In this document: piece by piece, positions 7,778-16,567 of the stretch
Layout of the letters: every line of letters begins with the position of its first letter
How positions within the stretch are numbered: the first letter of the stretch is position 1
Made by a program: the position numbers and the translations under genes
DNA from: Paenibacillus sp. Soil750
GTDB lineage: Bacteria; Bacillota; Bacilli; Paenibacillales; NBRC-103111
Length of the DNA stretch: 64,000 bases
Assembly (NCBI RefSeq): GCF_001428045.1
Contig: NZ_LMSD01000034.1
Span: forward strand, 62,001 to 126,000
Direction: 5' to 3'
Notes under the pieces: generated by a model
What the model was told of the DNA's origin: nothing
Seen by the model: only the letters and a program-made list of their open reading frames with translations
The model's database searches: none

Positions 7778-9247
7778 ATGGAAACCTTCTTCCTGCATGC
7801 ACAGGAGAAAGACGCACAGGAGCTGGCCGAACGAATCCGTATTCCGAGTGGAACCAATCTTCCGGTGGATTGGCAAGGTCAGCTCATCATTCATTGGGGA
7901 GCTGCACATGATGAATATCCCCAGAAGCTTGCTCTGCAGCCCATTAAAGCGATCATGCGCGCTCAGAATCGGAGGAAGCGAGATACGCTGTTACAACTTC
8001 ACGGTATGAAAACGATCACCTCACAGACAGTCTCCTCAAGAGGGAAAAGGGAACCCGTGCTTTTTACGCATAAATATAAAGTAGCTGTGTTTCATCTCCA
8101 AACGCTTCTTATTTATGAGAAAAAGGAGACGGTCCTGCTTTCGGAGAAGTCCTTGCAGCATCAAAGACAAGTGAATGTGAATGCTGCTTACATAGAAGTG
8201 GGTCCAGCACAAATCAATTTCCACTCTCGGAGGGCGAGCCGAGAATCCGTCAAAGCGATCTATGCCCTTGGCTTAGATTATGGCCTCGTCACCATTGGCA
8301 TCACACCGACGGGGCATACACTCGTGCTGGATGTCGATCCCGTTCCGAAGCTGAACGGGAGATTGGTGCAGCTCTTCGCGCAAGCGATCGATCAATACGA
8401 TCAATCACTTGCGAAAGAGCTGGAGCGCAAAGAGCGAGCAATGCTCGGCTGCGATCCGGAGTTCCTGCTCGTGAACCCGCAGGGCAAGGTCGTCTTCGCC
8501 GACCGCTTCCTAACCCGCGATGGCGCCGTAGGCAGCGACGCTATCGTGCTAAGCGGGCATCGCGTGATTCTGCCGCTGGCTGAGCTGCGCCCACAGCCTA
8601 GCGTGGACCCACTGCAGCTCGCAAAGAACGTGCGTGTAACCATGGGGCTTGCCGCACGGAAGATCACAGACCATAGTCTCGCCTGGTGCTCGGGTGGCAT
8701 GCCCGTGCGCGGCTACCCGCTGGGCGGTCACCTGCATTTTAGCCGCTGCTGGATGAATGGGCATCTGCTGCGTGCGCTGGATAACTATCTCGCGCTGCCG
8801 CTGATCTTGATCGAGGATGAATCGACGCGTGGTCGGCGCCCACGATATGGCTATCTTGGAGACTTCCGTAAGAAGTCGCATGGGGGGTTCGAGTACCGGA
8901 CGTTGCCGAGTTGGCTGGCCTCTCCCGTCATCACTCGCGGTGTATTCGCATTGGCTGCGCTGATCGTGAATAACTACTGGCGTTTAACGCGGAAGCCACT
9001 GCAAGAACCTGATATCCAAGCCGCGTATTACAGTGGTGATAAACGGAGGCTAAAAGATGAAGTAGAGAAGCTATGGAAGGACTTGGAGCAGCTCAAGGGG
9101 TATGAGGTCCATGCAGGATTGTTGGAAGGTCTTCGATCACAAATCAATTCCATGGTGTCGTGGAACGAAATGGCGGACATTCGGTTCGCATGGAAAATTG
9201 CACCCGGGGTGTTGAAAGAAGCATTTGATGAAGGAATCATGTTATAA
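7778..9247 (+). CDS. Putative amidoligase: reduced ATP-grasp-like region fused to a COOH-NH2 ligase domain
   Basis: A 489-residue protein with a strong AGGAGGTG site. Residues about 215-420 match the phiEco32-like COOH-NH2 ligase (amidoligase, glutamine-synthetase-like) fold: GCDPEF at 224-229, AELRP at 268-272, GGHLHFS at 316-322 and FEYRTLPSW at 371-379 give the acidic, histidine and arginine residues expected at the ATP/metal site. Residues 1-205 resemble a RimK-type ATP-grasp: LIIHWG near 36-41, HKYKVAVF near 98, ALGLDYGLVTIGIT at 163-176 and VLDVDP in place of the usual LEVN. Only about 20 residues stand where the nucleotide-binding lid should be, so this half is probably inactive. The family is predicted to form amide bonds between peptides or amino acids; its place behind cotE suggests a spore-coat role, which is inference. 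Confidence 0.78.
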   Translation: METFFLHAQEKDAQELAERIRIPSGTNLPVDWQGQLIIHWGAAHDEYPQKLALQPIKAIMRAQNRRKRDTLLQLHGMKTITSQTVSSRGKREPVLFTHKYKVAVFHLQTLLIYEKKETVLLSEKSLQHQRQVNVNAAYIEVGPAQINFHSRRASRESVKAIYALGLDYGLVTIGITPTGHTLVLDVDPVPKLNGRLVQLFAQAIDQYDQSLAKELERKERAMLGCDPEFLLVNPQGKVVFADRFLTRDGAVGSDAIVLSGHRVILPLAELRPQPSVDPLQLAKNVRVTMGLAARKITDHSLAWCSGGMPVRGYPLGGHLHFSRCWMNGHLLRALDNYLALPLILIEDESTRGRRPRYGYLGDFRKKSHGGFEYRTLPSWLASPVITRGVFALAALIVNNYWRLTRKPLQEPDIQAAYYSGDKRRLKDEVEKLWKDLEQLKGYEVHAGLLEGLRSQINSMVSWNEMADIRFAWKIAPGVLKEAFDEGIML

Positions 9248-9335
9248 TAGATTATCTATCGCATCATAGAGTTAGGGATATTTATGAGATTAGTAGTAGT
9301 TGGAAATTGGTTGGAAAATGAATGAAATGTGAAGG

Positions 9336-9419
9336 CTGTACACGAATTTCGTTGTTCTGCTTGCTGGGCCATTATTGGGTATGCCGCAAGCAGAATGACT
9401 TCTATTAAGCTGTGTACGG
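9336..9419 (+). other. Nested inverted repeats upstream of mutS (possible structured leader)
   Basis: CTGTACAC (9336-9343) pairs with GTGTACGG (9412-9419), enclosing TTCTGCTTGC (9355-9364) paired with GCAAGCAGAA (9386-9395), whose loop can fold again through GGC/GCC. The compensated nested arrangement suggests a folded RNA or a palindromic element. I do not recognise a known riboswitch. No T-run follows, so it is not an ordinary terminator. Confidence 0.45.
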
Positions 9420-9485
9420 ATGAAAATAAGAATGATAGTTTCAAAGAGTTCACCTTAATAACGGAATAGGTTGGAGGAACACAAG

Positions 9486-12125
9486 TTGGCTACATATACG
9501 CCGATGATTCAGCAGTACTTAGCCGTGAAGGCACAAGTTCCAGATGCTTTTTTATTTTTTCGTCTGGGCGATTTTTATGAGATGTTTTTTGAAGATGCCA
9601 TTAATGCTTCACGCGAATTAGAGATTACGTTAACAGGCCGTGAAGGTGGCGGTGAAGAGAAAATTCCGATGTGCGGCGTCCCTCATCATGCGGCGGACAA
9701 CTATATGTCCCGCTTAATTGAGAAAGGCTACAAAGTTGCCATCTGTGAACAGGTGGAAGATCCTGCTGAGGCCAAAGGCGTTGTACGCCGAGAAATCGTA
9801 CGGATCGTTACGCCAGGTACAGTGATGGATAGCAAACTCCTTGGAGAATCCGTCAACAACTATATCGTATCTTTGGTCAACCAAGCGGATGGATATGCCT
9901 TTACAGCCTGTGATATTTCAACAGGGGAGCTTTACACAACGAAGCTGGCTAATTCCTGGGAGCTCGTCGTTGATGAGTTAAATGTCTATAATCCATCTGA
10001 AATTGTGACCAGTCAAGTGCTGCTGACAACGATTCGCGAGTCTGGTGCTGCGTGGGGCCGAAATATGGTGCTAACGGAGTGGAGCAGAGCGGACGAAACC
10101 TTGCTTGATGAGCATTTTGCAGAAGATGCCGCGTTATCAAATTTATCTAGCATCAGTCGACAAGGTGTTGCTACATTGCTTGCTTATTTAAAAGAAACGC
10201 AAAAAAGAGCACTAACGCATGTGAAGCACATTCGCATCTATGAACCGGATCAATTTATGACGATGGATCCGTTTACTCGTCGAAATTTAGAACTCGTTGA
10301 AACGGTTCGTGAGCGTGCGAAAAAAGGGTCGTTATTGTGGCTTTTGGACAAAACGGTAACTGCCATGGGTGCGCGAATGCTGCGCCGTTGGATCGAGAAG
10401 CCACTTATGAATGTGGCGCGGATTGAGGAACGATTAGAAGCTGTCAATCTGCTCTACAATCAATTGATTGTGCGAGAAGATGTGAAGCAAGCCCTGAAGG
10501 AAGTCTATGATTTGGAGCGTTTGGTCGCTCGAATCTCCTATGGCAATGCCAATGCCCGCGATATGATCGCGTTGAAGCACTCCTTGCAGCAAGTTCCGAT
10601 GCTGCAGCAGTTATGTGCCACGTCGGGATCCGAAACACTGCGGAAGCTCGTTGAGAATATGGACGTCTGTGATGATGTCATGTCCTGGATTGCCAATGCG
10701 ATTGAGGACGAGCCACCTGTTTCCATTCGTGACGGGGGAATGATTCGCGAAGGCTATCAACCTTACCTAGATCAGCTTCGTGAAGCTAGCAAGAACGGGA
10801 AGCAATGGATTGCCGAGCTGGAGCGTCAAGAACGAGAAGCTACTGGCATTAAGTCGCTCAAAATCGGCTATAACAAAGTGTTCGGTTACTTTATCGAGGT
10901 TACGAAAGCCAACATGTCCGCCCTGCAGGAAGGGCGCTATGAGCGTAAACAAACGCTTGCGAATGCGGAGCGATATGTGACGCCAGAGCTTAAAGAGAAA
11001 GAAGCGCTTATTCTGGAAGCGCAGGATAAAATGATTGATCTGGAGTATGAGCTGTTCACGGAGCTGCGCGACCGGATTTCGAAGCATATCTCCAGATTGC
11101 AGAAGCTGGCGGAGGTTATTGCCACCGCCGATGTGTATCAATCGCTAGCGACGGTCAGCGCGGCGCATCACTTCCGCAAACCGGAGATCGGCGAAGGCTT
11201 CGATCTTGCTATTGAAGACGGACGACACCCCGTGGTGGAGGCTGTCATCCAGGACGGCTCGTTCATCGCGAACGGGACGAGCCTGCTTCAAGAGCAGGGC
11301 CGCATTCTGCTCATTACCGGGCCGAACATGGCCGGTAAGAGTACGTATATGCGGCAAGTAGCCGTGATCTGCCTCATGGCGCAGATCGGCTGCTTTGTAC
11401 CTGCGAAATCCGCGCGCATCCCGGTCACGGACCGGATTTTTACGCGGATTGGCGCTGCCGATGACCTCATCGGCGGTCAGAGTACGTTCATGGTCGAGAT
11501 GATGGACATCCAGGTCATGACGGAGAAGGCGACGAGTCAGAGCCTTGTCATCATTGATGAACTGGGCCGCGGCACCTCGACTGGAGAAGGGATGGCGATC
11601 GCTCAGGCCGTCATTGAATTCCTTCACGATCGGATCGGCTGCAAGACGCTCGTGTCGACGCATTTCCATGAGCTCGCCCATCTGGAAGAGAGCCTTGTGC
11701 ATCTGCGCAATCACTGCATGGCCGTGAAAGAAAGCGGCAGGCAGGTGACCTTCCTGCGCAAGCTCATCCCTGGGGCAGCTAGCACGAGTTACGGCATCTA
11801 CTGTGCCGAAATCGCCGGGCTGCCAGACGCGATCATTCAGCGCTCGTACGCGCTGCTGAATGGCTTTGAAGAGCGCGCGGCAGCGTCAGCTGTACCGCAA
11901 GCCGCAGCGATCGCTGCCTTTGCCACAATTGCACCTCCCGTGGCAACACCGATCCGGCAGTTGTCCCTCTTCGAGGAGGACAGTCCAGCTGATGTTGCCG
12001 TCAAGAAGAAGCCTGACGGCAAATCCCAACTGGTACTTGACCAGTTGAAGGGGATTGATCTCATCAATATGACGCCACTACAAGCGCTTAATTTAGTTTA
12101 CGAATGGAAGCAAAAACTACAGTAA
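9486..12125 (+). CDS. mutS: DNA mismatch repair protein MutS
   Basis: An 879-residue mismatch-recognition ATPase that starts post-replicative repair and passes the signal to MutL. The mismatch-wedge motif FYE is at residues 30-32 in LGDFYEMFF. Walker A TGPNMAGKST lies near residue 611, followed by Walker B (LVIIDELGRGTSTGEG) and the STHFHEL segment. A QLSLF beta-clamp-binding motif is near residue 825. The start is a TTG at 9486, seven bases after GGAGGA, giving MATYTPMIQQYL as usual in the family; the upstream TTG at 9471 lies on the ribosome site itself. The ATPase-domain part (about 11.1-11.95 kb) is far more GC-rich than the N-terminal half. Confidence 0.97.
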   Translation: MATYTPMIQQYLAVKAQVPDAFLFFRLGDFYEMFFEDAINASRELEITLTGREGGGEEKIPMCGVPHHAADNYMSRLIEKGYKVAICEQVEDPAEAKGVVRREIVRIVTPGTVMDSKLLGESVNNYIVSLVNQADGYAFTACDISTGELYTTKLANSWELVVDELNVYNPSEIVTSQVLLTTIRESGAAWGRNMVLTEWSRADETLLDEHFAEDAALSNLSSISRQGVATLLAYLKETQKRALTHVKHIRIYEPDQFMTMDPFTRRNLELVETVRERAKKGSLLWLLDKTVTAMGARMLRRWIEKPLMNVARIEERLEAVNLLYNQLIVREDVKQALKEVYDLERLVARISYGNANARDMIALKHSLQQVPMLQQLCATSGSETLRKLVENMDVCDDVMSWIANAIEDEPPVSIRDGGMIREGYQPYLDQLREASKNGKQWIAELERQEREATGIKSLKIGYNKVFGYFIEVTKANMSALQEGRYERKQTLANAERYVTPELKEKEALILEAQDKMIDLEYELFTELRDRISKHISRLQKLAEVIATADVYQSLATVSAAHHFRKPEIGEGFDLAIEDGRHPVVEAVIQDGSFIANGTSLLQEQGRILLITGPNMAGKSTYMRQVAVICLMAQIGCFVPAKSARIPVTDRIFTRIGAADDLIGGQSTFMVEMMDIQVMTEKATSQSLVIIDELGRGTSTGEGMAIAQAVIEFLHDRIGCKTLVSTHFHELAHLEESLVHLRNHCMAVKESGRQVTFLRKLIPGAASTSYGIYCAEIAGLPDAIIQRSYALLNGFEERAAASAVPQAAAIAAFATIAPPVATPIRQLSLFEEDSPADVAVKKKPDGKSQLVLDQLKGIDLINMTPLQALNLVYEWKQKLQ

Positions 12126-12206
12126 CCAAAGGCGCCAGTTTCAGTTATTTTTAACCTTATACTTCTTAACTTGACTTTAGATTACTACTGGAACGGAGAT
12201 ATGCAT

Positions 12207-13646
12207 ATGAGTTTCTCACCTTTGAATAAGAAAGCAGTTAAAGCAACTTTGGCACTCGCATCGGCTCTAGCCGTCGTTATGCCTGCAAGTGCCATGGCAC
12301 AAGAAGATCTACAAACCGTTCTCGTGCGTAAGACACTTGTCGAAAACCATGTGAGCGGCGTTTCCCTAGAGGCACTGGAAAATCAGAGCATTGAGCAGAT
12401 GATTGCTGGGTTGAAGGATCCGTATACGGTACTCTTCACACCTCAGGATTACGGTCAATTCTCGAATACGCTTGAAAATAGCTTTGAAGGCATTGGATGC
12501 GTAATTGGGCTTGATGACCAAGGTGTATATGTTTCGAGAACAATCCCAGGTTCCCCGGCAGAATTAGCTGGGTTGCAGTCTGATGATTATATCAAAGCTG
12601 TGGATGGCGTAGCTGCTTCGACAACTTCAATTGATGCTGTTCGGAGTAAAATTATTGGCGTCGCAGGTACCAAAGTAAAGGTGACCGTACTTCGCGGGGA
12701 TAAAGAAATAACGTTCGAACTTACTCGCCAAGCTGTAAATTCCCCGGAAGTGTACAGCAAAAGTTTTGCCAATGGCGTGGGTTACGTACAAATCACGGAC
12801 TTTTCTGATGAAGCTGATGAAGAATTTGACAAACAACTAAGTGCGCTGCAAGCCAAAGGACTGAAGTCATTAATTCTAGATGTTCGTGATAATCCCGGTG
12901 GTTATCTAGAAACGGCTCGTAATATTGCCAAGCATTTTGTAAAAGATGGCGTCCTCATTCATACCCAGAACCGTGATGGTGTGGATGATCCTGTGACTTT
13001 TGAAGATGGAAGTCCGCTGGGGATTCCTGTTTATATTTTAGCGAATGAGAATAGTGCAAGTGCTTCAGAGGTACTTTCGGGTGCTTTACAGGACTACGGA
13101 GTTGCGAAAGTGATTGGTATGCAAACATTTGGTAAAGGAAGCGTTCAGCAGCTCTTTGAGCTTCCAGATCAAAGTGTGTTGAAGGTCACAGTTGAAGAAT
13201 ACTTAACACCCAAAATGCGAAAAGTGAACAAAGTAGGCATTACACCGGACTTGAAGGTTGATGGCGTGTCGGCACAGCTTATTACAGCACTTCATGAAAC
13301 AGGTATTTCAGATATCCAAGTGTCGTTTACAAAACATAATGTTACGTATAACGGTGTTGACGTTGGGTATGGCTTCGGCAGCTTCAGTGAAAAAGGTAAC
13401 TTCTATGCTTCGGCACGTGGGCTAGCTGCTCTTATCGGGGCCAAAATTACATGGAATGATCCGAATCGTACGGTAGATATCACGGATAGCAAGGGAACGC
13501 ATGCGTTTGCCATTGAATCCGATAAACTGATGCTTGTAAACGGTATGAGCTATGTCAATGTCGATGTATTTGATGATTATTTTCCGCAGCTGAAGGTCGT
13601 TCACCAAGGGGAGAACGTTTCTATACAGGCTACAAAGGGGAATTAA
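12207..13646 (+). CDS. Secreted S41 (C-terminal processing) peptidase with PDZ and stalk domain
   Basis: A 479-residue extracytoplasmic serine protease of the CtpA/CtpB family. Residues 1-31 form a signal peptide ending around ASAMA. A PDZ domain covers about 85-170 (FEGIGCVIGLDDQGVYVSR). The catalytic core has DVRDNPGGY at 225-233, Ser285 in NENSASASE and Lys310 in TFGKGSVQQ, the Ser-Lys dyad with the usual spacing of 25. Residues 375-475 are a copper-amine-oxidase-like stalk domain, common in Paenibacillus and probably a wall or peptide-binding module. The ATG at 12207 lies eight bases after CGGAG. It is placed between mutS and mutL, with mutL starting four bases after its end. Confidence 0.9.
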   Translation: MSFSPLNKKAVKATLALASALAVVMPASAMAQEDLQTVLVRKTLVENHVSGVSLEALENQSIEQMIAGLKDPYTVLFTPQDYGQFSNTLENSFEGIGCVIGLDDQGVYVSRTIPGSPAELAGLQSDDYIKAVDGVAASTTSIDAVRSKIIGVAGTKVKVTVLRGDKEITFELTRQAVNSPEVYSKSFANGVGYVQITDFSDEADEEFDKQLSALQAKGLKSLILDVRDNPGGYLETARNIAKHFVKDGVLIHTQNRDGVDDPVTFEDGSPLGIPVYILANENSASASEVLSGALQDYGVAKVIGMQTFGKGSVQQLFELPDQSVLKVTVEEYLTPKMRKVNKVGITPDLKVDGVSAQLITALHETGISDIQVSFTKHNVTYNGVDVGYGFGSFSEKGNFYASARGLAALIGAKITWNDPNRTVDITDSKGTHAFAIESDKLMLVNGMSYVNVDVFDDYFPQLKVVHQGENVSIQATKGN

Positions 13647-13650
13647 GACA

Positions 13651-15786
13651 ATGGGAAAAATTCAGCTCTTAAGCGAGCATATTGCGAACCAAATTGCAGC
13701 AGGTGAAGTGGTGGAGCGGCCTTCATCGGTCGTGAAAGAGCTGGTTGAGAACTCGGTTGATGCGGGGAGTACCCGTGTTGATGTCACGATTGAAGAAGGT
13801 GGCTTAACCTTAATTCGGGTATCCGATAACGGCTCAGGCATGGCTCTTGAGGACTGTGAATTAGCTTTCCAGCGGCATGCTACGAGTAAAATTGCAACGA
13901 GCAAGGATCTGTTCTCGATCCGTACACTAGGCTTCCGTGGCGAAGCCTTGCCAAGTATTGCTTCTGTCTCCAGGCTTGAGTGTGTAACGAGTGCAACGAA
14001 TGATGGGTTAGGACGTAAAATCACCATCGAGGGCGGCACGATTCGTGCTGTGGAAGAAACAGCCGCATCGCGCGGAACAGAAGTGACAGTACGTGATTTA
14101 TTTTATAATACACCTGCTAGATTGAAATATATGAAAACGATCCAGACGGAGCTTGGGCATATTTCCGATTATTTATATCGACTTTCGCTTGCTCATCCAG
14201 GCATTGCTTTCACCTTGAAGCATAATGGCAATGTATTGCTCCAAACGTTAGGCAATGGGGATCTACTCCAAGTCATTGCCGGCATATACGGCACAGCAAT
14301 TGCCAAGCAAATGCTTCCACTCCAAGTGGAAAGCTTGGATTATACGATCTCGGGCTTCGTCGCCAAGCCCGAAATGACACGCGCTAATCGCGGTGGCATC
14401 TCGACCATCGTCAATGGTCGGTATGTGCGTAACTTCGCGCTGAATCAGGCCCTGCTGCAGGGGTATCACACCCTGCTGCCGATCAATCGCTTTCCCGTTG
14501 CTGCGCTGCACATCGGGATGGACCCTGCGCTCGTGGATGTCAACGTGCATCCATCCAAGCTGGAGGTCCGCTTCAGTAAAGAAGCGGAGCTAACGGCACT
14601 GATCGAAGCCGAGGTGAAACGGCTATTCGGCAGACAAGTGTTGATTCCTACGGGAGTCAAAGCGTCATCAGTGCCGAAAGGCGCTTACGTTCAGGAACAA
14701 TTGGAACTCACACGTACCGTGGAGTCGCCAAAAGAAACTCGCAGTCCGTCGATGGAGCTCGATGCGGAATTTTATAAGGATCATAAAGATGCTGAGGATT
14801 CGAAAGATTCGAAGGGTTTGCATGCATTGAATGGCTTGGAAGCATCGAATGGCTTGGATGGCTTAAATGGTTTGAAGGAATCAAGCTCTAACCAGAGGAC
14901 GGATGACACCAAGTGGTTACCACCTCAGATTAAAGAAACGGCTCCAGACTACCGTCAGGCAGCGCCATTTCCTTCCACGCCACCTTTGCAAAAGCAGCCG
15001 TCTGACGTGACTTATTCGAGAACTGTTCCACCTTCCGATAGTGGATTTGCGTCGAAAAAAACGACAGCAAATACTCAGAGCTACATGCCTGTACGCGATT
15101 CAGCATTTCGAAACACTTCTATTCAACAGCAACGTCGCACGAATGAGGCATTTATGGATTTGATGCCGTCGAGTGAGGACAACGATGCACCTAAGCTCCC
15201 AACGTTTCCTCGTTTAGATCCGATTGGACAGATGCATGGCACCTATTTGATTGCGCAGAATGAAACAGGCTTGTACTTAATTGATCAGCATGCAGCACAT
15301 GAACGCATTAATTATGAATATTTTTATGAGCATTTTGGCAATCCTGCTGAGGCGAGCCAAGAATTGCTCGTTCCGATTACGCTGGAATTTACTCCGTCTG
15401 AAGCGGGTGTTATTGCGGATAAGCTTGGCTTATTTGAACAAGTTGGCGTGTATATGGAAGCCTTTGGTGGTAACACGTTCCTTGTACGTGCGCATCCTCA
15501 TTGGTTCCCATCAGGAGAAGAGAAGGGCATCGTCGAAGAGATGTGTGAGCTCATTATTGCTGATCGCAAAGCGTTGGATATCGCCAAACTGCGTGAGAAG
15601 GCAGCGATTATGTGCTCGTGTAAGGCTTCAATAAAGGCTAATCAAAGCCTCAGTATATTGGAGATGGAGACATTAATTGATCGTCTCGCGGGCTGTCGAA
15701 ATCCCTATACGTGTCCGCACGGGCGACCGATCGTAGTAAGTTTTACAACCTATGAGTTAGAAAAAATGTTTAAGCGAGTGATGTAA
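13651..15786 (+). CDS. mutL: DNA mismatch repair endonuclease MutL
   Basis: A 711-residue protein. The N-terminal GHKL ATPase (about 1-330) has NQIAAGEVVERP, the Asp-Asn-Gly ATP-lid motif (VSDNGSGM) and GFRGEALPSI. The C-terminal dimerisation domain carries the metal-dependent nicking motif DQHAAHERINYE near residue 545, plus CSCKASIKAN and CPHGRP metal-site motifs, so this is an endonuclease-type MutL of an organism without MutH. The linker (about 360-500) is low in complexity, with D/K-rich and repeated NGL units near residues 372-410. Translation is likely coupled to the S41 protease gene (four-base gap). The segment around 14.33-14.6 kb is GC-rich. Confidence 0.96.
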   Translation: MGKIQLLSEHIANQIAAGEVVERPSSVVKELVENSVDAGSTRVDVTIEEGGLTLIRVSDNGSGMALEDCELAFQRHATSKIATSKDLFSIRTLGFRGEALPSIASVSRLECVTSATNDGLGRKITIEGGTIRAVEETAASRGTEVTVRDLFYNTPARLKYMKTIQTELGHISDYLYRLSLAHPGIAFTLKHNGNVLLQTLGNGDLLQVIAGIYGTAIAKQMLPLQVESLDYTISGFVAKPEMTRANRGGISTIVNGRYVRNFALNQALLQGYHTLLPINRFPVAALHIGMDPALVDVNVHPSKLEVRFSKEAELTALIEAEVKRLFGRQVLIPTGVKASSVPKGAYVQEQLELTRTVESPKETRSPSMELDAEFYKDHKDAEDSKDSKGLHALNGLEASNGLDGLNGLKESSSNQRTDDTKWLPPQIKETAPDYRQAAPFPSTPPLQKQPSDVTYSRTVPPSDSGFASKKTTANTQSYMPVRDSAFRNTSIQQQRRTNEAFMDLMPSSEDNDAPKLPTFPRLDPIGQMHGTYLIAQNETGLYLIDQHAAHERINYEYFYEHFGNPAEASQELLVPITLEFTPSEAGVIADKLGLFEQVGVYMEAFGGNTFLVRAHPHWFPSGEEKGIVEEMCELIIADRKALDIAKLREKAAIMCSCKASIKANQSLSILEMETLIDRLAGCRNPYTCPHGRPIVVSFTTYELEKMFKRVM

Positions 15787-15790
15787 CCCT

Positions 15791-16567
15791 GTGCTAGTAA
15801 CAACTTCGTATAACCCGTCTGCTGAATTGGTGGCGGAAGCCGCACGCTTATCCGTATTATATGGGGGCCGAAATGTGCCCCGGAAGAAGTATTCTTTGGA
15901 ACTTCTTAGGAGAAATTATAAGGATAGTTCTGTTCTGCTTGTGACAAGGGAAGAGATCAGGTACTATGAAGAAGACCACCCTGCAACTTTTTTCCATCCA
16001 AGTATGTCTCTCGTTCGTATCAAACGGATGCAGAGGGGGGAGCCTGATTTACTCATTGAGGCATCAGGAGCAGTTTCTGGCGACCGTATTGTGGATTGTA
16101 CAGCGGGGCTTGCGTCGGATGCCATCGTATTCTCCTATGTGGTCGGTATGGAAGGGCGTGTTACAGCGCTTGAGAGTGAGAAGATCCCAGCCATGCTGAT
16201 TCAAGAAGGTTTGGTGCAGTATCAATCAGAAATACCAGAATTGAATGCTGCAATGAGACGTATCGAGGTTAGGCACACGCATCACCTATCCTATTTGCAG
16301 CAGTTAGACTCGCAGAGTGTGGATGTGGTCTATTTTGATCCCATGTTTCGCAGTCCGATTGAGGAATCGCATGCGATATCCCCACTTCGGCATCGTGCGA
16401 ACGATGAAGCCGTTAGCTTGGCTTCGATCGCTGAAGCAAGACGCGTTGCGCGCAAAAGTATTGTGCTTAAGGAAAACCGAGACAGTTCTGAGTTTGCTCG
16501 ATTAGGGTTCGAGCATGTGTTACGTTCAACAACGAAAACAACGTATGGAGTGATTCGATTGTGTTAG
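15791..16567 (+). CDS. Class I SAM-dependent methyltransferase, RsmJ-like
   Basis: A 258-residue protein starting at GTG and ending seven bases inside miaA. After a 90-residue N-terminal region comes a Rossmann methyltransferase with VDCTAGLASDAIVFSYVVG as motif I (near 101-119), an acidic end of beta-2 (ALES) and the DPMF catalytic loop in VYFDPMFRSP near residue 181. DPMF is typical of RsmJ (16S rRNA m2G1516 methyltransferase in E. coli), so rRNA guanine methylation is a fair guess, but this Firmicute family is not known to me to be tested. The coupled position between mutL and miaA supports an RNA-modification role. Confidence 0.75.
   Translation: MLVTTSYNPSAELVAEAARLSVLYGGRNVPRKKYSLELLRRNYKDSSVLLVTREEIRYYEEDHPATFFHPSMSLVRIKRMQRGEPDLLIEASGAVSGDRIVDCTAGLASDAIVFSYVVGMEGRVTALESEKIPAMLIQEGLVQYQSEIPELNAAMRRIEVRHTHHLSYLQQLDSQSVDVVYFDPMFRSPIEESHAISPLRHRANDEAVSLASIAEARRVARKSIVLKENRDSSEFARLGFEHVLRSTTKTTYGVIRLC

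Noticed and set aside
11145..11714. 189-codon open frame on the minus strand
   Set aside because: It lies wholly opposite the GC-rich ATPase part of mutS, where high GC keeps antisense frames open; no ribosome site or family.
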